This document shows positions 35,225 to 46,351 of a stretch of 64,000 nt of DNA, piece by piece (position 1 is the first letter of the stretch; each line of letters begins with the position of its first letter). The notes under the pieces were generated by a model. That model was not told where the DNA came from. It did not search any database and saw only the letters and a program-made list of their open reading frames with translations. The stretch lies in assembly GCA_034770075.1 (NCBI GenBank), contig CM068385.1, forward strand, positions 71,182,479-71,246,478, given 5' to 3'. The translations under genes and the position numbers were made by a program. The stretch comes from Aralia elata. Taxonomy: Eukaryota; Streptophyta; Magnoliopsida; Apiales; Araliaceae.

Positions 35225-35735
35225 CTATGTAATTGGACTTGTAAACTGCAAGTGAGCTGGTAATGGTTCCAATTCTAAATTAGTTGCAACATCATGTAGA
35301 TCTTGACCTTGCTCCATGACTTCAGATAGCTTCCAACCCTTGGTAATTGTAGCCTTCAAATTATCCTTGTTTGTTTGCTCAAAAGATTTCTGCATTATAG
35401 GATCAAAGATAACATTAGCAATAATATAATTAACCATACCAAGAGACCTTATAACCTCATAATCATAGATCTGGGTCTCTACATCATCAAAATCCATAGC
35501 CAAGATATCCTTGTATTCATCAATCAGTGTATCATCCAATTCTGGAATCTGCAGGAATTATTAATTCATCTACCTCTGATAGGGCTCTCTCCTCTTTGGC
35601 ATTATTCCTAGTATTATTTAGCTTTTGTCCCCTCCTCTCCAATTCTGCCAGGAATTCTTCATACTCCTCTGTATATAACTCTGAATGTTTTCCAACTTTG
35701 TATCTCTTTGTTAAGACTTGAGGAAAAGGAAGCAC
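35225..35735 (-). pseudogene. Athila-type protease/RT border remnant
   Basis: Two overlapping minus-strand frames (35532-35735 and 35225-35539). The first includes YEEFLAELERRGQKLNN. The second ends with LELEPLPAHLQF, resembling the LxPLPxHLxY sequence just before RT in Athila-type pol. After it the frame stops and no RT motif follows. It marks where the polymerase was lost. The exact domain content is inferred from family memory. Confidence 0.5.
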
Positions 35736-36554
35736 TGGTTCATACTCAGAGAAAGGTTGAGACTTATGTCTGTGCAGAATATTGTTGCCTGTTTCACCTT
35801 TGTTTGACTTATTTTGTAAGGAAAGCCCTGACTTTTCTTGCTGCTATACATCCTCACCACTTCTCAATGTAATTGCACTTACATTCTCTCTTGGATTGAC
35901 AACTGTCTGTGAGAGTAAACTCCCTGAGCCTTGAGAATCCAATCTACCAACAGTTGTAGCAAGCTGACTAACTTGATTCTCCAACTAGTGTATGGAAGTC
36001 TTTGTTTCCTGCTAGAACTGTTGTGCTTGGGTCATGAAGGCTTTAAACATATCCTCAAGAGATGGTTCAGAACTGGAAGGAACTGCTTGTTCATATTGGT
36101 ATTGTTGTTGCATCTGTTAAAAATCAAGCTGCCTATTATTTTCACAGCTCAAGTTGGGATGATCTCTCCATCCTGGATTGTATGTGTCATATTGATGGTG
36201 ATATTATCCTAAAAATATCCCCATAGCATTGATTTTTTGAACAATTGCATCTTCTTGCAGTGTTGGACAATCATCTGTATTATGCCCTGACTTTGAACAA
36301 ATTCCGCATATTCTTGCTTTTTGTATATTCCCAGCAACCATTTGTCGAACCAAAGTAGTTAAATCAAATATTTGTTGCCCAATATGATCAGTGCTTACCT
36401 TATTCACCCTTGTATGTGTATAATTTATCCTGGATCCATACTGCTGAGAGTTACCTGCCATGTTTGTAATTAAATTCCTTGCAGCTTATGGTGTTTTATC
36501 TACTAGTGCTCTTCCACTGGCTGCATCAATCATACTCCTATCCATTGGCAACAG
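35736..36554 (-). pseudogene. TR-GAG gag, C-terminal part with zinc knuckle
   Basis: Minus-strand continuation of gag downstream of the Tekay insertion. From 36554: MDRSMIDAASGRALVDK, a stop, then MAGNSQQYGSR (36461), QIFDLTTLVRQM and the CCHC knuckle CGICSKSGHNTDDC (about 36270-36315), stop at about 36204. These are typical Athila gag sequences. Beyond 36204 the frame decays. The first five bases AACAG (36550-36554) are the Tekay target duplication, shared with 57456-57460. Confidence 0.75.
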
Positions 36555-37094
36555 TGTGACACCCCCAAATCCAGGTACTTAATTCCCACTGATTTGGTGT
36601 TCACTATAACATACATTCAAAACTAACTATCTAATAAAATAACAATTAAATAAACTTAAAGAAACATCTTCCCAAAATGGGTTACATCTCCAAACTATTA
36701 AATAATCAAATCCCAGGTTATCTTAACCTTAATGCATCAAATGCGGAATAAAACATAATTTAAATAAGTCTTGTTACAAATAATCATCAAGTAAATAGCA
36801 GGTCATTAGCTATTTATGCATCTTGCCCTTGCCCTTGCTCGTGGACGGTTAGTCCGATTTCTCAGCCTTAGCTGCAATGATTAGTGCAAGAGTGAGCAAA
36901 CAATTGCTCACAAGTACGATAACAATAATATTTAAATGAAATGGATTTCAACTGAGGAATAATAATTTTCTGAATCTCAGTTAATAAGTGATCAAAGTCT
37001 AAAAGCTCGTTTGAATGCTCGATTCAAACTAAAATAGATTTCAAGATCTAGAAATTATATCTGAGGGTCACAAGACCTCGAACTATGTCCTAGG
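36555..37094 (-). repeat. Tekay 3' LTR, outer fragment
   Basis: TGTGACACCCCCAAATCC... collinear with 54604-55144; interrupted at 37094 by the copia element, whose target duplication CTAGG is at 37090-37094 (TTAGG in the other LTR). Confidence 0.92.
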
Positions 37095-38907
37095 TGAAAG
37101 TAGTATGCACACAAGCCAATCATATTTGATATGATGTAGCATATACTTTGTAATCTTATTCATTTATTAATAAAGGAATTAATTTTCTTAAAAGGCATTT
37201 TATATTATCTACATAGTGCTGTTATATTAAATGTGATAAACCCATAGTTTTGAGCAATGCTTTTAGAATCATGGTGATCATGCTAATGAGATCTAAATTC
37301 TAGATAGCTCACAAACTAAAATTGTTCCTAATCGTTGGATTACTAAATTGGGGATTAGTGAATCCGGATAGATTAGTACATACGTTGCTTGCTCTTAGAA
37401 AGAGGATGATTGATCTCATAATCATTTATGTGGAGACACTAAAGCAAGTATGTAGGTGCTTATTGGAGAATAAGTTCACTTAACGTGACTCGCTAAGGAA
37501 TACCTAATGGAGTTTTACTCGCCTGTCAATAGGAATTCCTATAGTGATAGTAGTACAAGTGATCCTTGGACTTGAGATCATCATAGTATCTTGTGTATGA
37601 TGAGTTATACTTTGACATGTCCCTTAAGACCTTGTGGGTATATCAAAGGGTATGATTGGGTATAATTAGTTGTACATGGAGATAGGTGAATGATCAACAA
37701 AGAATCTACCTCATCTAGTAAAAGATGTGAATGTCCTATGTGATTCGATAAATGATAACTCAGTAGTCCTTGGCCAAGGCAGAATGAAATTAGAAAGGAG
37801 TTTCTAATTTGCGTTATTTAGAGTTATGCATTTGGGAATCGAAATACATATAATTAAATAAAATAAGACTTGACAGTAAATCCATGTCTTATATTTAATT
37901 GGGACATTGTATGGTAGAAGGATTGAATTGTACGGTAACTATCTACTCAAAGGTTCTTTTGTGATTAATGTTGAAATCTATATTATCTGGAAAGTCGTTG
38001 ATCGCTAAGGGGGCTTACCCTTATTGTAGAATAAATGTTATTTATTTAAATGAATTAAATAGTTTAATTTATTTATTTAAATAAGATTAGAATTGTTCTA
38101 ATTGATTTATTCACAACCGGTTTAATATGGAGAACCTAAAGGGTCACACCGCAAAAGGAAAATATTTATTTAAAAAGTAAATGGCATAATTATAATAATA
38201 AGTTAAGTGTATTTAATTTACTCTATGGAGATAGAATAAATTAAATAGCTTAATATTTATTATTTAATATTTTGGAAATATTAAATATAAATTAATAAGA
38301 GGAGTCTTATTATTATTATTACTTTTACTATTATTTAATTCCTAATAGGGATTGAGAATTAATTAATAGAAGTACTCTCCCATGGATTCCTAATTGGATT
38401 AGGAGCATTATTAATTAAAGGAGTTTAATTATAATACAAACCCTAAATCCTAAATAGTTTAGGGAAGGGTTATTCCTACATCTATAAATAAGAAGGGTCT
38501 TATCATAGATTAGGGTTACACACTCTTGCATTAGATTGTGGAGAGCAATTTCTATAGAGATAGAAACTAGGGTTTTGCCAAATACCCAACTTCTTGAATA
38601 CTTGTTCTTCCTTGGTGGATCACCTCTAGAGGCCAAACACTTGGGTGGCTAACGTTGATCAAAGGAAGGAATCACACCGTAGCATTCGAGGAGAACACGA
38701 AGGACTAAGAGTTGAACTTGTACCCGAGGAAGCTTTGTTCTACGAGGGTATAATTCTTATTCTCTTTATCTTTCGTTTATATCGTTAATTGAGCACATAG
38801 ATTGATCTTGGTGATGGTTTGTATAAAATTTTAAAATCCGATTTTGTCGCGCTTCCGCACTATTTATGTAATTTGATTGCATGTTCGCGTTATATACAAA
38901 CCTAACA
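37095..38907 (+). repeat. Copia 5' LTR
   Basis: TGAAAGTAG...AACCTAACA, 1813 bp. The minus-strand ORF at 38415-38636 recurs identically in the other LTR and has no family motif; not a gene. Confidence 0.95.
38483..38490 (+). promoter_or_regulatory. Candidate TATA box, copia 5' LTR
   Basis: TATAAATA in the context CATCTATAAATAAGAAGG, about 420 bp before the LTR end. Identical at 45927-45934. Likely core promoter of the element. Confidence 0.5.
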
Positions 38908-38908
38908 G

Positions 38909-38920
38909 TGGTATCAGAGC
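38909..38920 (+). other. Copia primer-binding site (tRNA-iMet)
   Basis: TGGTATCAGAGC, perfect plant iMet site, 1 bp after the 5' LTR. Confidence 0.95.
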
Positions 38921-39023
38921 CTAATCTTGTGCTAATTATCGATATTGATGATTCCATGTATGCTTGATATGCGATTGGATCGAAATTTTTGGGCAGAATA
39001 AAATTTTTTCTGAATCAGCGACA

Positions 39024-39146
39024 CGGCGCAGCTGCGCCGTCTCCAGTTCATTTTGGAGCGCAGCTGCGCCGAAACCCAGAATGGTTTTTTTCTGGGGAGC
39101 TGCGCAGCTGCGCCGTTGCCCAGTTCATTCTGGGCGCAGCTGCGCC
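39024..39146. repeat. Four GGCGCAGCTGCGCC palindromes
   Basis: Perfect or near-perfect 13-16 bp palindromes at 39024-39039, 39058-39070, 39099-39114 and 39133-39146. They are separated by smaller inverted repeats (CCAGTTCATTTTGG, CCCAGTTCATTCTGGG). Strongly GC-rich against an AT-rich leader. Confidence 0.95.
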
Positions 39147-40082
39147 GGTAAGCAGAATCTGAAAAATATAATTTTTCTTCAATTAAAATAAATGGTTTAT
39201 TTAATTGATATAAGTTTAAAATAAAGAGTTTATTTTATCTGGAATAGGATTTCAGATTGCTAAAATTAAAGGAGTTTAATTTGGATTTGGTTTTTGATTA
39301 AAATAAAAGAGTTTATTTTGTTTCAAAACTAAATATTAGCAAAACCTTTGCCCATTAATTGATATCAATGCATATATGGAATGGATTTATTATTAATGGG
39401 ATGAATGTTATTTATTGATACATATAGAGATATGTATGATAATAAATAGGGATTGATTATGGACGATTGACCAATGTGTGATTGGATTTATTTTAGTGGA
39501 TGCTTGAATGTATGGGTTTTTATAAATGGGGTCTGCGTACCTCGTCTTCTCTAATTTTTTCTTAATGTAAATTCTATCTCCCTCCTATGTACTTCCCCTT
39601 GACTGCTGATCAAGGTTTCTATTTATTGTAAATAACTTTTGTAATAGGACTAGTTAAAATTAATTTTTGAAGAATTGGAGACAAAGGAGCAAGGAGCGCT
39701 TGAAGACCCGTTTGTAATGGAGCCCGGGTTTAAATGTAATAGTTATATTTAAATTTATTCTTGCACCCTAGGTTTGACCTTTTGGTTCACTTGGTGGCTC
39801 TAGTGAACCAAACTAGAATAAAAGTCCATAATCAATCCGGGTAGAATATAGTATTCTATATGTGCATGCTTATTATATATATATTATATATTATCCAACA
39901 TGCTTCGCATGTAAAATAATATGACGCGTATTTTATATATATATGTGTGTGCATGCGCGCTAAACAAGATGAGACTAATAATAATAAACCCCTCAAAGAA
40001 ATTATATTAAGTCCTAAGCGTTCAAAGATATTTGGAATATCGAACGTCGCCTTCTAGCATGGTAAAGCAATAGAGTATTAAA

Positions 40083-40405
40083 TGTTTAATATGAGTTTGT
40101 TGTGTCACCACAAGGCAAGTATTAAATATTTAAGATGTTGCTTTATCACATTTGATGCTTATAAATAGACTGAACGATGCTGTTTTGTTGTGTCACCACA
40201 AGGACAGTATTTTTCTTTCGAATATATGGAAGTGCTAGGTTGGACTTAACTTGGATAATTTTGATTCGGATGTGTCACCACTTGATCAAAATAATCTAAG
40301 AGGCAAAATAGAAAGGAGTTACATAGTGATGTAATTGACAATAGTTGTCTACCTATTTATTTATATATCGCTTGTTGTGTCACCACAAGGCTATATACAT
40401 TTGAA
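40083..40405. repeat. Four hairpins sharing the apex TGTGTCACCAC
   Basis: Apex copies at 40101-40111, 40189-40199, 40271-40281 and 40376-40386. Each apex sits in the middle of a longer imperfect inverted repeat whose arms differ between units: unit 1 AATGTTTAATAT with ATTAAATATT; unit 3 GGATAATTTTGATT with ATCAAAATAATC; unit 4 TTATATAT with ATATACAT. Unit spacing is 80-105 bp. Confidence 0.85.
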
Positions 40406-40587
40406 ATGGGATCCTTAATCTCACTAGCAAATCTTTAATTAGAATTGCCGAACTATATAATGAGGGTAATATAGTTTTATGAAAATAGTGGGAGATACCA
40501 ATTTAAAATAAAGACCTAATTTATTTTGGTAATTAATTAAATGAATGTATGCTAAAATGTTGTCTATTTCACATGCAAAATTTAAAA

Positions 40588-43500
40588 ATGTCAAACTCAC
40601 TATCACTGCGTAGCATACTTGATGCTAACAAACTGACCGGACCGAATTACACGGACTGGTTAAGGAATCAGAGAATTGTTCTCACTGCTGAAAAGATTTC
40701 TTATGTCCTAAATTCACCAGTCCCTGCAAGTGTTGCAGAAACAGCCTCTAAGGAAGAGATTGCTACTTTAAGAAAGTGGCAAGATGATGCAATCCTGACT
40801 CAATGCATCATGCTCGCATCCATGAGTAACGAGCTTCAGCGTCAGCATGAAACTATGGATGCTCCTACTATATTGCTGCACCTCAAAGAGTTGTATAGTG
40901 AGCAAAGTAGGACTGCTAGATATCAGATATCTAAGGAGCTCTTCCGATCTCATATGACCGAGGGCACTGCTGTCGAGACTCATGTCCTTAAGATGATCAA
41001 TCTGATTGAACAACTTGGACAACTTTGGTTCGTGATGGATGGGGAGTTAAGCCAAGATTTGATCTTGCAGTCACTCCCGGACACCTTCTCATAATTTGTT
41101 ATGAATTTTCACATGAATAAGTTAGACGTCAGCTTGCCTGAGTTACTTAACATGCTGAAAACTACTGAAGGTCACTTCTCATCCAACAAGAACCAAGTCT
41201 TACTAGTGGATGATTCTTCCAAGAAAAGAAAGAGGCCCAAGGTATCTTCTGAAAAGAAGAAAAACGAGAAGGCTAAGGGTAAGGCGAAGAAAAAGGATAA
41301 TAAGAAACCTGATCCAGATAGCAAAGGAATTTGCTACCATTGCAATAAGTCGGGACATTGGAAGAGGAACTGCAAGGAGTATCTTGCGGGCCAAAAGAAG
41401 CTTGGAGAAGCTTCGACTTCTGATCTAGGTTTGTTCATGATTAAAATTAATTTTTCTGAAAGTCAAAATTCTACTTGGGTATTGGATACCAGCTGTAGTT
41501 CTCACATATGTAATAATATGCAGGGACTAAGCAGAAGTAGGAAGCTGAACAAGGATGAAGTCGTCCTACGAGTTGGGAATGGAGCAAAGGTTGCTGCATT
41601 GGCTGTAGGGACTTATTGTTTAGCATTGCCTTCGGGCAAGTTCATTAGTTTAAATAACTGTTATTATGTTCCAACACTCATTAGAAACATTATTTCAATT
41701 TCTGTATTGGATATGGATGGTTTTGATATTATAATAAAGAACAATAGTTGTTCTATTTATAATAAAAATGTTTTATATGGTGTTGGCAATTTACTGAATG
41801 GACTTTACATACTTGACTTGCATGAAAATATATTTCAAATTGAACAAACTAAGAAAAGAAAAAGAGATGATGTTAATTATACCTTTATGTGGCACTGTAG
41901 ACTCGGTCATATCAATGAAACAAGATTATCCAAGTTGCATAAAGATGGGCTTTTAGAGCTATCTGATTATGAATCATATCCAACTTGTGAATCTTGTCTC
42001 ATGGGTAAGATGACTAAATCCCCTTTTAGTGGAAAAGGAGAAAGAGTTACAGAGTTGTTAGCGTTGGTACATACAGACGTATGTGGACCTATGACAATGA
42101 ATGCACGAGGAGGGTATTCTTATTTTATTACTTTCACTGATGATCATTCTAGATTTGGATATGTGTATTTAATGAAATACAAATCTGAATCGTTTGAAAA
42201 GTTCAAAGAATTCAGAAGTGAAGTAGAGAAACAAACTGGTAAAAGTATTAAAATTCTTCGATCGGATCGAGGAGGGGAATACTTAACCAGTGAGTTTCTC
42301 AATTGTCTCAAAGAAAATGGTATAATCTCACAATGGACTCCACCAGGGACGCCACAGTTGAATGGTGTATCTGAAAGGAGAAATCGAACATTGTTGGACA
42401 TGGTTCATTCCATGATGAGTTTTACCGACCTTCCAATATCCTTCTGGGGTTATGCCCTAGAATCGGCTGCATACCTACTTAACAAGGTACCTACCAAATC
42501 CGTCCCAAAGACTCCATATGAGATATGGACAGGGAGGAAACCAAATCTTAAGCATGTTAAGACTTAGGGTTGTCCAGCTTATGTCAAAAGGTTTGAGCAT
42601 GATAAGCTGAAGACTAGATCCGACAAATGTAGATTCGTGGGATACCCTAAAGAAATATCAGGGTATTATTTCTATCATCCTACTGATCAAAAGGTGTTTG
42701 TAGCGAAACACGCTGCCTTCTTGGAAAAGGAGTTTATCCTCGAAGGGGTCAGTGGGAGTAAGATATATCTTGAAGAAGTTCAAGAACCACACAATACTAC
42801 GGATCAAAGTCAGGTACCTGACCAAGTAGAAGAACCTACTGTACCACTACCTATTCGTAAATCTGGAAGAGTACCGAAGATACCTGAGAGGTATGGATTC
42901 ATCATAGAGGATGATGATGAGGTACGCATCATAGATGATGATGATCCATTGACTTACGAAGAGGCTATGAGTAGTGAAGACTCAGAGAAATGGCTAGGAG
43001 CCATGAAATCCGAGATGGACTCCATGTATGAAAACCAAGTATGGACTTTGGTTTCACCACCTGAGGGCATTAAGCCTATTGGGTGTAAATGGGTCTTTAA
43101 GAGAAAGACTGGGGCAGATGGCAAGGTAGAGACCTATAAGGCCCGACTGGTTACAAAAGGTTTCAAACAAAGACAAGGAGTTGACTATGATGAAACCTTC
43201 TCACCAGTAGCTATGCTCAAGTCCATTCGAATTTTGCTTGCAATTGCAGCTTATTATGACTACGAGATCTGGCAAATGGACGTAAAAACGGCCTTCCTCA
43301 ATGGAGAGCTTGAGGAGAATGTATATATGATACAGCCAGAGGGTTTTGTTTGAACGGTTGGAACAAACCAAGTCTGTAAGCTACAACGATCCATTTATGG
43401 ATTGAAGCAAGCTTCTCGAAGGTGGAACATCCGTTTTGATGAGATAATCAAAAGGTTTGATTTTATCAAGAACGAGGATGAACCATGTGTGTACAAGAAG

Positions 43501-44524
43501 GTTAGTGGGAGCGCTATATCATTCCTTGTATTATATGTTGATGATATATTACTGATAGGGAATGATGTTCCTATACTACAGTCGATCAAAATTTGGTTAT
43601 CTAAACACTTCTCCATGAAGGACTTGGGTGAGGCATCCTATATTTTGGGGATAAAGATCTATAGAGATAGATCTAAAAGGATATTGGGCTTGACCCAAGG
43701 AAAGTACATTGACTCGATGCTAAAGAAGTTTAGCATGGAAGATTCCAAGAGAGGTCTCATGCCGATGAGCCATGGAATACATCTCTCCAAGAAACAGGCC
43801 CCAAAGACACCTGAGGAGAGAGACCGTATGAGTAAGATTCCTTATGCTTCCGCAATAGGATCTATCATGTACGGTATGATATGTACTAGACCAGATGTCG
43901 CTCATGCACTTAGTGTAACCAGCAGATATCAGTCGAATCCAGGAGAAGAGCACTGGAAGGCAGTGAAAAACATCCTAAAGTACTTGAGAAGAACTAAGGA
44001 TGTATTTCTTGTCTACGGTGGGTCTGAATTGAAACTAGAGGGCTATACAGACTCAAGTTTTCAAACGGACCAAGATGACAGTAAATCCGTTTCAGGGTAC
44101 GTGTTTACCTTAAACGATGGCGCAGTGAGTTGGAAGAGTTCCAAGCAGCAAACAGTTGCTGATTCGGTGACAGAGGCAGAGTACATAGCTGCAAGTGAAG
44201 CTGCAAAGGAAGCTGTTTGGATGAAGAAGTTCATAACTGAACTTGGAGAGGTTCCTAGCATTAGAGGAGCAGTACCTTTATTCTGTGACAACAATGGAGC
44301 TGTTGCGCAGGCTAAGGAACCCAGGTCTCATCAGAAATCCAAACACGTGTTGCGGCGGTTTCATTTGTTTAGAGAGATCATTGAAAGAGGAGATGTCACC
44401 CTGGAGCGTTGTTGTGGACTCTCAAGACAACATTGCAGATCCATTTACTAAAGCTTTAACACAACAGCAGTTTGATCGTCACTTAGAGAAGATGGGTATT
44501 AGATACCATGGCGATTGGCTTTAG
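40588..44524 (+). pseudogene. Copia gag-pol polyprotein, four lesions
   Basis: Start 40588 (MSNSLSLRSIL) preferred over 40549 because it matches family gag starts. Order: gag; zinc knuckle CYHCNKSGHWKRNC (about 41334); protease WVLDTSCSSHIC (about 41480), where the family has DTG or DSG; integrase with HTDVCG, SDRGGEY and NGVSERRNR, so the DDE triad is present (42070-42390); RT with YVDDILLIGND (about 43540); RNase H with VTEAEYIAASEA (about 44170). Stops at 41092-41094 (TAA for a likely Gln), 42565-42567 (TAG for the Trp of WGCPAY) and 43351-43353 (TGA). Frameshift near 44415 in GCGTTGTTGTGG; the other frame ends at 44524 with MGIRYHGDWL. Not functional as it stands, but recently decayed. 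Confidence 0.92.
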
Positions 44525-44529
44525 TGCAA

Positions 44530-44537
44530 GTGGGAGA
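44530..44537 (+). other. Copia polypurine tract
   Basis: GTGGGAGA, 1 bp before the 3' LTR at 44539. Confidence 0.85.
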
Positions 44538-44538
44538 T

Positions 44539-46351
44539 TGAAAGTAGTATGCACACAAGCCAATCATATTTGATATGATGTAGCATATACTTTGTAATCT
44601 TATTCATTTATTAATAAAGGAATTGATTTTCTTAAAAGGCATTTTATATTATCTACATAGTGCTGTTATATTAAATGTGATAAACCCATAGTTTTGAGCA
44701 ATGCTTTTAGAATCATGGTGATCATGCTAATGAGATCTAAATTCTAGATAGCTCACAAACTAAAATTGTTCCTAATCGTTGGATTACTAAATTGGGGATT
44801 AGTGAATCCGGATAGATTAGTACATACGTTGCTTGCTCTTAGGAAGAGGATGATTGATCTCATAATCATTTGTGTGGAGACACTAAAGCAAGTATGTAGG
44901 TGCTTATTGGAGAATAAGTTCACTGAACGTGACTCGCTAAGGAATACCTAATGGAGTTTTACTCGCCTGTCAATAGGAATTCCTATAGTGATAGTAGTAC
45001 AAGTGATCCTTGGACTTGAGATCATCATAGTATCTTGTGTATGATGAGTTATACTTTGACATGTCCCTTAAGACCTTGTGGGTATATCAAAGGGTATGAT
45101 TGGGTATAATTAGTTGTACATGGAGATAGGTGAATGATCAACAAAGAATCTACCTCATCTAGTAAAAGATGTGAATGTCCTATGTGATTCGATAAATGAT
45201 AACTCAGTAGTCCTTGGCCAAGGCAGAATGAAATTAGAAAGGAGTTTCTAATTTGCGTTATTTAGAGTTATGCATTTGGGAATCGAAGTACATATAATTA
45301 AATAAAATAAGACTTGACAGTAAATCCATGTCTTATATTTAATTGGGACATTGTATGGTAGAAGGATTGAATTGTACGGTAACTATCTACTCAAAGGTTC
45401 TTTTGTGATTAATGTTGAAATCTATATTATCTGGAAAGTCGTTGATCGCTAAGGGGGCTTACCCTTATTGTAGAATAAATGTTATTTATTTAAATGAATT
45501 AAATAGTTTAATTTATTTATTTAAATAAGATTAGAATTGTTCTAATTGATTTATTCACAACCGGTTTAATATGGAGAACCTAAAGGGTCACACCGCAAAA
45601 GGAAAATATTTATTTAAGAAGTAAATGGCATAATTATAATAATAAGTTAAGTGTATTTAATTTACTCTATGGAGATAGAATAAATTAAATAGCTTAATAT
45701 TTATTATTTAATATTTTGGAAATATTAAATATAAATTAATAAGAGGAGTCTTATTATTATTATTACTTTTACTATTATTTAATTCCTAATAGGGATTGGG
45801 AATTAATTAATAGAAGTACTCTCCCATGGATTCCTAATTGGATTAGGAGCATTATTAATTAAAGGAGTTTAATTATAATACAAACCCTAAATCCTAAATA
45901 GTTTAGGGAAGGGTTATTCCTACATCTATAAATAAGAAGGGTCTTATCATAGATTAGGGTTACACACTCTTGCATTAGATTGTGGAGAGCAATTTCTATA
46001 GAGATAGAAACTAGGGTTTTGCCAAATACCCAACTTCTTGAATACTTGTTCTTCCTTGGTGGATCACCTCTAGAGGCCAAACACTTGGGTGGCTAACGTT
46101 GATCAAAGGAAGGAATCACACCGTAGCATTCGAGGAGAACACGAAGGACTAGGAGTTGAACTTGTACCCGAGGAAGCTTTGTTCTACGAGGGTATAATTC
46201 TTATTCTCTTTATCTTTCGTTTATATCGTTAATTGAGCACATAGATTGATCTTGGTGATGGTTTGTATAAAATTTTAAAATCCGATTTTGTCGTGCTTCC
46301 GCACTATTTATGTAATTTGATTGCATGTTCGCGTTATATAGAAACCTAACA
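44539..46351 (+). repeat. Copia 3' LTR
   Basis: 1813 bp, same length as the 5' LTR, with about ten substitutions and no indel seen. TATAAATA at 45927-45934. Confidence 0.95.

Larger units (their letters stand above)
38921..40587 (+). other. Copia untranslated leader
   Basis: About 1.67 kb between PBS and gag start with no credible ORF. It contains two structured arrays: GC palindromes at 39024-39146 and four long hairpins at 40083-40405. Between them lies AT-rich sequence with AT/GT runs around 39880-39960. The leader RNA is the expected place for dimerisation and packaging signals. Confidence 0.7.
37095..46351 (+). mobile_element. Ty1/copia element nested in the Tekay LTR
   Basis: LTRs 37095-38907 and 44539-46351, both 1813 bp, flanked by CTAGG (37090-37094, 46352-46356). 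Plus strand: PBS, 1.67-kb leader with hairpin arrays, gag-pol 40588-44524, polypurine tract, 3' LTR. By eye about ten substitutions separate the LTRs (roughly 0.5 percent), mostly transitions, so this is the youngest insertion here. Gag-pol has three stops and one frameshift. Domain order PR-INT-RT-RH is copia type; a Tork/TAR-like lineage is possible but not established. Confidence 0.95.

Noticed and set aside
38415..38636. 73-codon minus-strand ORF, identical at 45859-46080
   Set aside because: Identity reflects the two young copia LTRs, not selection on a gene. No motif, and it covers the likely promoter and transcript start region.
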